Shown here piece after piece: positions 1 to 5,357 of a DNA stretch of 9,321 nucleotides. Within the stretch, counting starts at the first letter, position 1. Every line of letters begins with the position of its first letter. The notes under the pieces are model-generated. The model ran no database searches and was not told the DNA's origin. It saw nothing but the letters and a program-made list of their open reading frames with translations. The stretch comes from Candidatus Methylomirabilota bacterium (lineage in GTDB: Bacteria > Methylomirabilota > Methylomirabilia > Methylomirabilales > Methylomirabilaceae), in assembly GCA_016200385.1 (NCBI GenBank), contig JACQEV010000096.1:1-9321 (forward strand). Direction: 5' to 3'. The position numbers and the translations under genes were made by a program.

Positions 1-1
1 A

Positions 2-127
2 CTTGCCCGGACGAATTTCTCGGATATCGAGCCACCAAGGATGATCGTCTGGCTCCTATACACCCACCCTCCAGTGTTGGAGCGGATCGGCATGGCCGAG
101 GCCTACCGGACAAGGGAGATGCGTTGA
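2..127 (+). CDS. M48 family (Ste24-like) membrane metallopeptidase, C-terminal fragment
   Basis: The window opens inside a gene. The frame starting at base 2 is open for 41 codons and ends at TGA 125-127. The encoded tail contains NFSDIEPP followed by LLYTHPPVLERIGMAE. A hydrophobic LLYTHPP segment followed by ERI is the usual ending of CAAX-protease-like M48 peptidases, where similar SHPP-ERI sequences close the protein. These are zinc-dependent integral membrane endopeptidases. The HEXXH zinc site lies upstream of the window and cannot be checked. The stop overlaps the thrC ATG by one base (TGATG), so the two genes are probably translationally coupled in one operon. The family call rests on about 40 residues and is moderately sure. 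Confidence 0.7.
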   Translation, partial: LARTNFSDIEPPRMIVWLLYTHPPVLERIGMAEAYRTREMR

Positions 128-1374
128 TGGGACAGGTCAAAGCGGTCTTCTGCCCCCGGTGTGGCCGGACCGGGGACTCGACGCTGTACCAGGAAAGCTG
201 CGAGTCGTGCGGCAGTGTCCTGGAGGTGGCCATGAACCTCTCAGGCCTCGGACCGAAAGAGCGGGACACGCTGCTGGCCTCTCCGGAACGTGGCCTCTTC
301 AGGTGGTGGCCTTTCCTGCCGCTTGCCAATCGCGCCTGCGTCGTGTCGCTCGGTGAGGGCGATACCCCACTCTTATCTGCGGGCCGGCTCGGGGCGCGCC
401 TTGGCTTCGAACGCTTATACCTGAAGAACGACACCCTCCTCCCGACCGGCTCGCTCAAAGATAGGAGCAACGCCATTGGCATCTCCAAGGCGCTCGAGCT
501 CGGGGTCCCGTTGGTGGCCGTGGCCTCGACCGGGAACGCTGCCGCCTCGGTCTCGGCCTATGCTGCCGCAGCCGGGCTACGCTCCGTCATCCTGTTGCCG
601 GAGGGAACTGCGCCCGGCAAGGTGGCGCAGGCCGCCGCTCACGGGGCCGAGATCGTCGCCATCAAGGGTGATTTTGATCACACGGCAAGGCTGTTCGCTG
701 CCGCCGTCCGGGAGTTCGGATGGTACGCCTGCATGTCCAACAATCCGTACCGGAACGAGGGGAAAAAGAGTTATGCCTATGAGCTGTGGATGCAACTCGG
801 CGGGGAGGTGCCACAGTGGCTCATCCATCCCACGGCGGGCGGCCTCGGCCTGATCGCCACCTGGAAAGGCTTCAACGAGCTCTACGCGCTCGGCTGGGTC
901 GATCGGCTGCCCAGGATGCTGGCAGCCCAGGCGGCTGCCTGCGCGCCGATCGTGGAGGCCTATCGGAATGGGGCGTCAGACGTTCAGCCGGTGTCGGCGA
1001 AAGAGACGATCGCCGAGAGCATCCGTGTCGGCTACCCCAAAAGCCTGGGCTGGCGCGCGATCCGGGACATCCGGGAATCGAGAGGAAGCGCGGTCGCCCT
1101 TGAAGAGGCGGAGATCTCGGAGGCGCGGGCGCTCTTGGCCCGTCATGCCGGGATCTACGCCGAGCCAGCCGGCGCGATCTCCCTGGCCGCCGCGGTGAGG
1201 CTCAGACAGGAGGGCCTGATCGGCCGGAACGACCTCACGGTCTGCATGATCACCGGCCATGGCCTGAAGCAACCGGAGATCCAGGGACACGACACGTCCT
1301 TGCCTTCCCCGATCGAGCCGGACCTGGAGTCGCTCCGGAGGCGACTGGACCAGGAGCATGCGGATGTCCGCTGA
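127..1374 (+). CDS. thrC: Threonine synthase
   Basis: PLP enzyme that converts O-phospho-L-homoserine to L-threonine, the last step of cytoplasmic threonine synthesis. The 415-residue protein starts with a zinc-ribbon-like pair of knuckles, C9-x2-C12 and C25-x2-C28. The PLP-lysine motif PTGSLKDR follows, with K111 as the predicted Schiff-base lysine. Next come the phosphate-binding-type stretch STGNAAASVSAYAA and the conserved C-terminal AEPAGAISLAA and MITGHGLK segments. Length and motif order fit a complete enzyme. ATG 127 is preferred over the in-frame TTG at 124 because GGGAG (114-118) lies 8 nt before the ATG, and the ATG overlaps the upstream stop. The 3' end overlaps the next gene by 11 nt. 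Other fold-type II PLP enzymes such as threonine dehydratase or cysteate synthase are less likely because the N-terminal ribbon plus GSLKDR pattern is typical of this family. Confidence 0.92.
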   Translation: MGQVKAVFCPRCGRTGDSTLYQESCESCGSVLEVAMNLSGLGPKERDTLLASPERGLFRWWPFLPLANRACVVSLGEGDTPLLSAGRLGARLGFERLYLKNDTLLPTGSLKDRSNAIGISKALELGVPLVAVASTGNAAASVSAYAAAAGLRSVILLPEGTAPGKVAQAAAHGAEIVAIKGDFDHTARLFAAAVREFGWYACMSNNPYRNEGKKSYAYELWMQLGGEVPQWLIHPTAGGLGLIATWKGFNELYALGWVDRLPRMLAAQAAACAPIVEAYRNGASDVQPVSAKETIAESIRVGYPKSLGWRAIRDIRESRGSAVALEEAEISEARALLARHAGIYAEPAGAISLAAAVRLRQEGLIGRNDLTVCMITGHGLKQPEIQGHDTSLPSPIEPDLESLRRRLDQEHADVR

Positions 1375-2266
1375 ATCCGCCGGTCCTGTCATCGTCGTCC
1401 ATGGCGGCGCGGGAAAAATCGTGCCCGACCTGGTGACATTGCGACAGACCGGCATCCGAGAAGCCGTTCTCGCCGGATGGAAGCTCCTCAGTGGGGGCGG
1501 ATCGGCGGTCGAAGCGGTCGAGCAGGCGGTCAGGCTGCTGGAGGATGACCCGGCGTTCAACGCCGGACGTGGCGCCTGCTTGAATCGAGACGGCGACGTG
1601 GAACTCGACGCCTCCATCATGGATGGCCGGGACCTGACAGCGGGCGCCATAGGCGCCGTGAGGCGAATCGCCAACCCGGTGACACTCGCGCGCGCGGTGA
1701 TGGAGGCGGGCCCGCATATCTTGTTGGTTGGCGAGGGGGCAGAGCGCTTCGCAGCAGAGGTCGGGATCAAGGAATGTGCACCAGATGCGCTCATCACGGA
1801 GCGACAGCACGCTCGCTGGACCGCGCTGCGAGAGGCGAAGACCGAGGAGGGCCTCGGGGTTGGGGGCACCGTGGGCGCCGTTGCCCGTGACAGCGCTGGG
1901 CACGTGGCCGCAGCCACCTCGACCGGCGGCCTGCCATTCAAGGCGCCGGGCCGGGTGGGCGACTCGGCCCTGATCGGCTGCGGCACCTATGCCGACGACG
2001 GGCTCGGCGCGGTCTCCTGCACCGGCGACGGGGAGGCAATCATCAGGCTGGTGCTCGGCAAGACTGCACTGGAGTTCCTTAAGACGGGCGAGGAGCCGAT
2101 GGCAGCGGCGAGGCGCGCCGTCGAGCTGGTGACGGCCCGGATCGGGGCCGGAGTCGGGATCATTCTTGTCGATCCTCGTGGCCGCATCGGCGTTGCGAAA
2201 AACACCCCGCAGATGGCCTTTGGCTGGGTCCGGGACGAGGACTCAGCGCCAGAGGTCTTCGGCTGA
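1364..2266 (+). CDS. iaaA: Isoaspartyl peptidase / L-asparaginase (N-terminal nucleophile hydrolase, family T2)
   Basis: Members hydrolyse beta-aspartyl (isoaspartyl) dipeptides and L-asparagine, and mature by autocleavage into alpha and beta subunits. The protein begins PVIVVHGGAGKI, the standard family opening, and has DPAFNAGRGACLN and VELDASIMDG in the alpha part. The cleavage site is in GVGGTVGAVA; the threonine encoded at 1868-1870 (T169) would become the N-terminal nucleophile of the beta chain. ATSTGGLPFK and GDSALIGCGTYAD follow, as expected for the substrate-binding part. Two in-frame ATGs exist, at 1358 and 1364. AGGAG at 1352-1356 is 7 nt from the second but only 1 nt from the first, so 1364 is chosen (300 residues). 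The start lies inside the thrC 3' end, indicating coupling. A glycosylasparaginase-like or other T2 activity cannot be excluded from sequence alone. Confidence 0.9.
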   Translation: MSAESAGPVIVVHGGAGKIVPDLVTLRQTGIREAVLAGWKLLSGGGSAVEAVEQAVRLLEDDPAFNAGRGACLNRDGDVELDASIMDGRDLTAGAIGAVRRIANPVTLARAVMEAGPHILLVGEGAERFAAEVGIKECAPDALITERQHARWTALREAKTEEGLGVGGTVGAVARDSAGHVAAATSTGGLPFKAPGRVGDSALIGCGTYADDGLGAVSCTGDGEAIIRLVLGKTALEFLKTGEEPMAAARRAVELVTARIGAGVGIILVDPRGRIGVAKNTPQMAFGWVRDEDSAPEVFG

Positions 2267-2292
2267 GACACATAAACGCATAGGGGGCCGGG

Positions 2293-3402
2293 ATGGCCGA
2301 GCAGAGACATGGAAAAGTATTCGCCAAGTGGAGTGAGAATGCACCTCGGGTCTCCATCATCTTCTTCTATGGGACCCTGCTCATTCTCCTCTATCTGACA
2401 TATCTGGTCCTGGTTCCCTTCGCATCCCCGATACTATGGGCGACCGTCCTGGTCGTGGTCTTTCACCCCGTCTATCGCCGCCTCCGGCATGCGCTCAGGG
2501 GCAGGTCCGGGCTCACAGCCTTCGTGTTGACGACCGCAGTGATCCTCGCAGTCATGGTGCCTGCCATCCTTTGCGGGTGGGTGCTGGCGCGCGAAGCCGC
2601 GGGCGTATATCAAGTTGCCCAGGGGTTCTACCAGCAGCAGGGGCTGGCGGGAATCGCCGCCCACCCAGCGGTGACTGCGGGTCGGATCCTTTGGGAACGG
2701 GCGAGCCTGCCTTTCAAGCGCCTCGGCTTCGATCTGAATGGACTGTTGCTTGCCGCTCTGAACGCTGTGAGCAGTTTCATCGTGGACAACCTGAAGGGGG
2801 TCGCCGTGAACCTTCTGAGCTTCACCGTCAACTTCCTTCTCACCACCTTTACCTTCTTCTTCCTGCTCAGGGACGGTGAGGCGATCGTCTTGGGTCTGCA
2901 GGCGCTCTTGCCGCTTGAACGGAAACACACTGAGGCGCTCTTCGCACGGCTCTACGACGCCGTTTCGGCCGTCGTCCGCGGGACCATCGTCACTGCGCTG
3001 GCGCAGGGCGCTCTGGGGGGATTGGGCTACTGGATCTTCAGCGTGCCATTCCCGGTCTTTCTGGGGCTGGCCACCGCCCTCTTCTCGTTGCTGCCGGTTG
3101 GTGGATCGGGCTTGGTCTGGGTCCCAGTAGCCGTCTACCTGTTCCTGAAGGGGAGCTGGATAGGCGCTCTCTTGCTGCTCGCCTGGTCGGCTGTGGTTGT
3201 CAGCACTGCGGATAATGTCCTGAAACCGGCCCTCATCTCCGGCGGGACCAATCTGCCGGCTCTTTTCCTGTTCTTCGGCATGCTCGGGGGCCTTCAGGTC
3301 TTCGGCGTCCTCGGGTTTATCCTCGGCCCCGTCCTTCTCGTGACGCTTGCCACCTTTCTCGAAATGTACGGGGAGTTATCGTCCTCTCGATCCGACGGAT
3401 AG
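2293..3402 (+). CDS. AI-2E family (PerM/YdiK-like) transmembrane protein
   Basis: Polytopic inner-membrane protein of 369 residues. The family is named for proposed autoinducer-2 export in E. coli, but many members are linked to other transport, and the substrate here cannot be read from sequence. Hydrophobic segments lie near residues 20-62 (two helices), 74-98, 150-165, 172-193, 230-250, 253-282, 288-305 and 320-356 (probably two). The soluble section around 100-145 between early helices is typical. Signature elements are LLRDGE after the mid helix, SLLPVGGSGLVWVPVA (265-280) and DNVLKPALISGG, followed by LFLFFGMLGGLQVFGVLG and FILGPV. AGGGGG (2282-2287) precedes the ATG by 5 nt. It follows iaaA by 26 nt on the same strand and is probably the last gene of that operon. 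Confidence 0.9.
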   Translation: MAEQRHGKVFAKWSENAPRVSIIFFYGTLLILLYLTYLVLVPFASPILWATVLVVVFHPVYRRLRHALRGRSGLTAFVLTTAVILAVMVPAILCGWVLAREAAGVYQVAQGFYQQQGLAGIAAHPAVTAGRILWERASLPFKRLGFDLNGLLLAALNAVSSFIVDNLKGVAVNLLSFTVNFLLTTFTFFFLLRDGEAIVLGLQALLPLERKHTEALFARLYDAVSAVVRGTIVTALAQGALGGLGYWIFSVPFPVFLGLATALFSLLPVGGSGLVWVPVAVYLFLKGSWIGALLLLAWSAVVVSTADNVLKPALISGGTNLPALFLFFGMLGGLQVFGVLGFILGPVLLVTLATFLEMYGELSSSRSDG

Positions 3403-3429
3403 GATCGCACCTGAAAGACTTCCCGGTCG

Positions 3430-3453
3430 ACTGTCCCACTCGCAGTGGACAGT
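3430..3453 (+). terminator. Hairpin downstream of the AI-2E-family gene, possible terminator without a T-tract
   Basis: ACTGTC plus CACT pairs with AGTG plus GACAGT, with one bulged C on the 5' arm and a CGC loop: ten base pairs starting 28 nt after the stop. There is no run of T after it, so Rho-independent termination is uncertain. It could instead mark the 3' end of the transcript or be a protein site. A related sequence, GTCCACTGTC (3479-3488), could pair with GTGGAC/GACAGT in the same hairpin and so compete with it. Confidence 0.4.
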
Positions 3454-3716
3454 TCACAGCGGGGAGCCTCCGATTGTCGTCCACTGTCAAATATCAGTGA
3501 GAGGCTGCTAGGTACCGGCCGATGGTGCCCCACTTTGGGAAAGGCTACGGCCTATTAGCCATCGCTGCCCTGCGAATCCTCCTGCTCACTCGGGCTGTAC
3601 AGCGATAGACCCATCCATGTGGCCTGGAAGAGGGAGGCCAAATACGCTACGATGAGCTATTGATCAGCGGGCTATGAAGAAGTGATGGGGGGTCTCAGGA
3701 CCTCACACTAGGGCTG

Positions 3717-3746
3717 GAAAATCAAGGCAGGCATAATTACCCTGTC
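3717..3746 (-). terminator. Weak candidate terminator for the rpsU-RRM transcript
   Basis: Read on the minus strand, GACAGG and CCTGCC can form a six-position stem with one A-C mismatch around a loop of about nine bases, followed by TTGATTTT. It starts about 30 nt after the RRM gene stop, where a terminator is expected. The stem is short and imperfect, so this is only a candidate. Confidence 0.25.
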
Positions 3747-3776
3747 AACTCCGCCGGGTGGATAATCTGCCGGTGG

Positions 3777-4109
3777 TTAATGACTACGGTAACCACCGCG
3801 ACCGCCACCACCGCCGCCGCTACGAAATCCTCCACCACCTCCGCCTCCGCGGCGAGGGGCCTGTTCCTTCGCCTCGTTCACCGTGAGTGCCCGGCCACCA
3901 ACCTCTCGCCCGTTCAAAGCAGTGATAGCGCCCTGGGCATCGCTCTGGCTCGCCATTTCGACGAAGGCAAAGCCCCGGGGCCGTCCCGTATCCCTGTCGG
4001 TGATGATCTTCACATCAGCGACCTCGCGACCTCCCTCTTCGAAGAGCGCACGGAGTTGAGATGCGTCCATGTCAAAAGGGAGATTACCGACATACACTCG
4101 TGTCCCCAT
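3777..4109 (-). CDS. Glycine-rich RRM RNA-binding protein
   Basis: A 110-residue protein with one RNA recognition motif and a flexible glycine-rich tail, the layout of bacterial small RNA-binding proteins such as cyanobacterial Rbp proteins and plant GRPs. RNP-2 is VYVGNL (residues 5-10) and RNP-1 is RGFAFVEM (45-52), which carry the aromatic residues that stack on RNA bases. AITALNGREVGGRALTVNEA closes the domain near residue 80. The tail consists of glycine runs with Arg, Phe and Tyr (RGGYRSH at the end). The first methionine of the open frame lies 21 codons upstream, but ATG at 4109 is chosen: the RRM starts right after it, and AAAGGAG lies about 10 nt upstream, with no RRM-like sequence before. 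The gene follows rpsU on the same strand after 120 nt. A role in cold response or translation is plausible from family and context, but not shown. Confidence 0.9.
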   Translation of the reverse strand: MGTRVYVGNLPFDMDASQLRALFEEGGREVADVKIITDRDTGRPRGFAFVEMASQSDAQGAITALNGREVGGRALTVNEAKEQAPRRGGGGGGGFRSGGGGGGRGGYRSH

Positions 4110-4207
4110 ACTGGCGAAACTCCTTTCATCGGCCTGTGGCCGACGCCTGACGGGTAGCTCGATCGACGCCATCGGCCATCGCCCCGCCTGCCATGGCTGG
4201 CTTCACC

Positions 4208-4227
4208 CGCCCGGAACCATCCGGGCG
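4208..4227 (-). terminator. Strong hairpin between rpsU and the RRM gene
   Basis: CGCCCGG and CCGGGCG form a perfect 7-bp GC-rich stem around a six-base loop, starting two bases after the rpsU stop on the minus strand. No T-tract follows (the next bases are GGTGAAG). It may act as a weak terminator that lowers downstream RRM expression, or as a 3' stabiliser or processing site within a shared rpsU-RRM message. I see no clear separate promoter for the RRM gene in the 120-nt gap. Confidence 0.45.
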
Positions 4228-4229
4228 AC

Positions 4230-4511
4230 TCAGAATTCCCGCTGCTCGCGGCGGACCGCGCGAGCCGCCTGGCGGCGGAGCCTCCGTGCGGCCTCGCGGA
4301 CCTTTCGACGACGCTTCTCCCCCGGCTTCTCGTAGTGCGCCCTACGCTTCAGCTCCTTCAAGATCCCGTCGCGCAGGACCAGCTTCTTGAAGAGGCGGAT
4401 AGCGGATTCGACCCCTCGTGCATCTACCTTCACTTCGAGGGGACGGTGCCGAGTCCCGTTGTCAGACCCTGAACTCCACCGTGTTCTTTCCGTCCCATTG
4501 TCAGGAGTCAT
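4230..4511 (-). CDS. rpsU: 30S ribosomal protein bS21 with N-terminal extension
   Basis: bS21 is a small basic protein of the 30S platform near the 16S rRNA 3' end, involved in translation initiation. The S21 body starts near residue 25 (LEVKVDARGVESAIRLFKKL) and continues with RDGILKELKRRAHYEKPGEKRRRK, which matches the family pattern of an N-terminal helix, a KRR-x-x-YEKP motif and a lysine/arginine-rich tail. The tail to residue 93 is almost all Arg, Ala, Gln and Glu. Typical bS21 is about 60-70 residues. Here ATG 4511 gives 93 residues because of a 24-residue leader containing DNGT twice (residues 4-7 and 17-20). GAGGG lies only 3 nt before this ATG. The only later candidate is a GTG at codon 27 without a visible ribosome binding site, so the extension is probably real, but this should be regarded as unsettled. 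Confidence 0.9.
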   Translation of the reverse strand: MTPDNGTERTRWSSGSDNGTRHRPLEVKVDARGVESAIRLFKKLVLRDGILKELKRRAHYEKPGEKRRRKVREAARRLRRQAARAVRREQREF

Positions 4512-4560
4512 AGTCCCTCTGATTCAAATTGCCGCTTCCACTCAACACGATTCAGGGTCT
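4464..4560 (-). repeat. Long-range 10-bp inverted repeat bracketing the rpsU start
   Basis: AGACCCTGAA in the leader (4560-4551 on the minus strand) is perfectly complementary to TTCAGGGTCT inside the early coding region (4473-4464); a G-U pair can extend it to eleven. The two arms are separated by 77 nt that include the start-codon hairpin. In the RNA they could close a domain around the ribosome binding site. A 10-bp match can arise by chance, but the placement is notable. Confidence 0.4.
4501..4522 (-). promoter_or_regulatory. Start-codon hairpin of rpsU mRNA
   Basis: On the minus strand UCAG-(A)-GGG pairs with CUC-CUGA: seven pairs including one G-U, with one bulged A. The loop holds the AUG of rpsU and the 5' stem arm holds the Shine-Dalgarno GAGGG. 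Such a fold would limit ribosome access, as in translationally autoregulated ribosomal protein genes. It is a pairing seen by eye, and no regulation is demonstrated. Confidence 0.45.
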
Positions 4561-4574
4561 CACAAACGAAATAA

Positions 4575-4613
4575 GCCGCAGGACCGTGGTCCTCGCGGCG
4601 TTTTCAGAAAACG
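4575..4613 (-). promoter_or_regulatory. Two adjacent hairpins in the rpsU 5' leader (attenuator-like)
   Basis: In transcript order, a perfect CGTTTTC-T-GAAAACG inverted repeat (4613-4599) comes first. It is followed by GCCGC-(G)-AGGAC paired with GTCCT-GCGGC around a CACG loop (4599-4575): ten pairs with one bulge. The next bases on the minus strand are T-rich (TTATTTCGTTTG). A GC-rich stem followed by such a tract inside a 5' leader looks like an intrinsic terminator used for attenuation. On the + strand the same stem is followed by GTTTTC, but no + strand gene ends here. Confidence 0.5.
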
Positions 4614-4645
4614 TGGACGAAACCGTCAGAACCAGAATGAGATGC

Positions 4646-4675
4646 AGTCTAGCGCGTTCTGCCTCTTGGTGTCAA
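4646..4675 (-). promoter_or_regulatory. Sigma70-type promoter of rpsU
   Basis: Minus-strand -35 TTGACA (4675-4670, perfect) is separated by 18 nt from -10 TAGACT (4651-4646, four of six to TATAAT). The predicted transcript starts near 4639 and has a leader of about 128 nt before the rpsU ATG. Confidence 0.6.
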
Positions 4676-4680
4676 GGATA

Positions 4681-4702
4681 TTCGGCCAAGGCCCTGGCCG
4701 AA
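4681..4702. repeat. Perfect inverted repeat between divergent promoters
   Basis: TTCGGCCA and TGGCCGAA form perfect 8-bp arms around a six-base centre. The site lies 5 bp upstream of the rpsU -35 and 14 bp upstream of the -35 of the oppositely oriented chlorite-dismutase-family/mqnD promoter. It is a candidate operator for a dimeric regulator acting on either or both promoters. No transcription factor can be named. Confidence 0.45.
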
Positions 4703-4716
4703 ACCTGAAACCGTTC

Positions 4717-4745
4717 TTGCACCCGCTCCCATCCTGGTGTATAAC
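4717..4745 (+). promoter_or_regulatory. Sigma70-type promoter of the chlorite-dismutase-family/mqnD operon
   Basis: The -35-like TTGCAC (4717-4722) is separated by 17 nt from -10 TATAAC (4740-4745, five of six to consensus). Transcription would start near 4752, about 54 nt before the first ATG. The -35 matches only the TTG core, so strength may depend on an activator. Confidence 0.5.
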
Positions 4746-4805
4746 ATGGGTGCCCCGGCGTGAGCGGCGGCTCAAGGTAGACGGATTCTCAGGGAGGATG
4801 ATGAT

Positions 4806-5343
4806 ATGGCGACTGAGGCGCAGCGACAGTACGTGAACTTCGCCTTCTATAAGATCGACCCGGCCTGGCGGCGTCTTCCGAAGGAGGAGCGGGAGGCGGA
4901 CAGCACTTGGCGCCTATCTGATGACCCCTTACTCATTCGTTGCCATGACCAAGCGGTCGATCTATGTGGACAAGCATATCCATCCTGGTCAGGAGGGCCG
5001 TCGAGCGCGGATCGTCCCTGGCGAATACCGCTATCTGTTCGTCTACCCGTTCGTGAAGACACGAGACTGGTTCCTGCTGCCAGCGGAACGTCGCCAGGAG
5101 ATGATGAACGTCCATATCGAGGTCGGCCACAAATTCCACTCGGTCAAGCTGAACACGACCTACTCATTCGGCCTCGACGACCAAGAGTTCGTGGTGGCGT
5201 TCGAGAGCGACAAGCCCGCCGACTTTGTGGACCTTGTCATGGCGCTCAGAGAGACCGAGGGAAGTCGTTATACGCTCCGCGACATCCCGATTCTCACCTG
5301 CGTTCGAAAGACGATCCACGAGACCTTGGACGACTTGGGTTAG
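4806..5343 (+). pseudogene. Chlorite dismutase / HemQ-family heme protein, internally deleted and frameshifted
   Basis: Family members bind heme and act as chlorite dismutase, coproheme decarboxylase (HemQ) or uncharacterised heme peroxidases. The ATG at 4806, 8 nt after AGGGAGG (4791-4797), begins RQYVNFAFYKIDPAWRRLP, a family-type N-terminus, and reads sensibly to about codon 31. The family sequence then resumes one frame over, from about base 4900, as TALGAYLMTPYSFVAMTKRS, and continues with YPFVKTRDWFLLPAERRQ, MNVHIEVGHK and TTYSFGLDDQEFVVAFE to TAG 5341-5343. Roughly 55-70 residues of the N-terminal ferredoxin-like domain are missing at the junction, judged from memory of family members of about 240-250 residues. 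The C-terminal heme domain is intact, including the likely proximal histidine (codon 5113-5115). The position of the distal Arg of true chlorite dismutases appears to be Leu or Asn. A 140-residue protein from ATG 4921 is possible but lacks a ribosome binding site. Decay or an assembly error are both possible. Confidence 0.75.
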
Positions 5344-5357
5344 AGGGCAGGTAGCGC

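Larger units (their letters stand above)
3403..3776. other. Convergent intergenic spacer
   Basis: This 374-nt spacer separates the + strand AI-2E-family gene from the minus-strand RRM gene, so both 3' ends face it. I see no convincing coding region on either strand. It holds a hairpin just after the AI-2E-family stop, related repeats around 3479-3488, a 7-bp inverted repeat ATCGCTG/CAGCGAT (3561-3567 and 3600-3606), a 6-bp inverted repeat TGGCCT/AGGCCA (3620-3640) and a weak minus-strand terminator candidate near 3717-3746. None has a strong T-tract. Confidence 0.6.

Noticed and set aside
124..129. TTG at 124 as the thrC start
   Set aside because: The ATG at 127 has better spacing to GGGAG and gives the typical stop/start overlap with the upstream gene.
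976..1986. Long minus-strand open frame (336 codons) across thrC and iaaA
   Set aside because: It lies wholly opposite two genes with clear family motifs, and its translation is Pro/Ser/Arg-rich with no recognisable domain, as expected for an antisense frame in GC-rich DNA.
3561..3606. ATCGCTG/CAGCGAT inverted repeat as a terminator or small RNA
   Set aside because: A seven-base stem with a loop of about 32 bases and no T-tract or promoter is too weak to call.
3780..4157. + strand open frame opposite the RRM gene
   Set aside because: It is a Thr/Ala-rich mirror of the glycine-codon runs on the other strand; the minus-strand protein has both RNP motifs.
4900..5354. Continuation of the 4806 reading frame to give a 182-residue protein
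   Set aside because: Beyond about base 4900 the translation loses all family resemblance, while the neighbouring frame carries conserved chlorite-dismutase-family sequence. The open frame is incidental.
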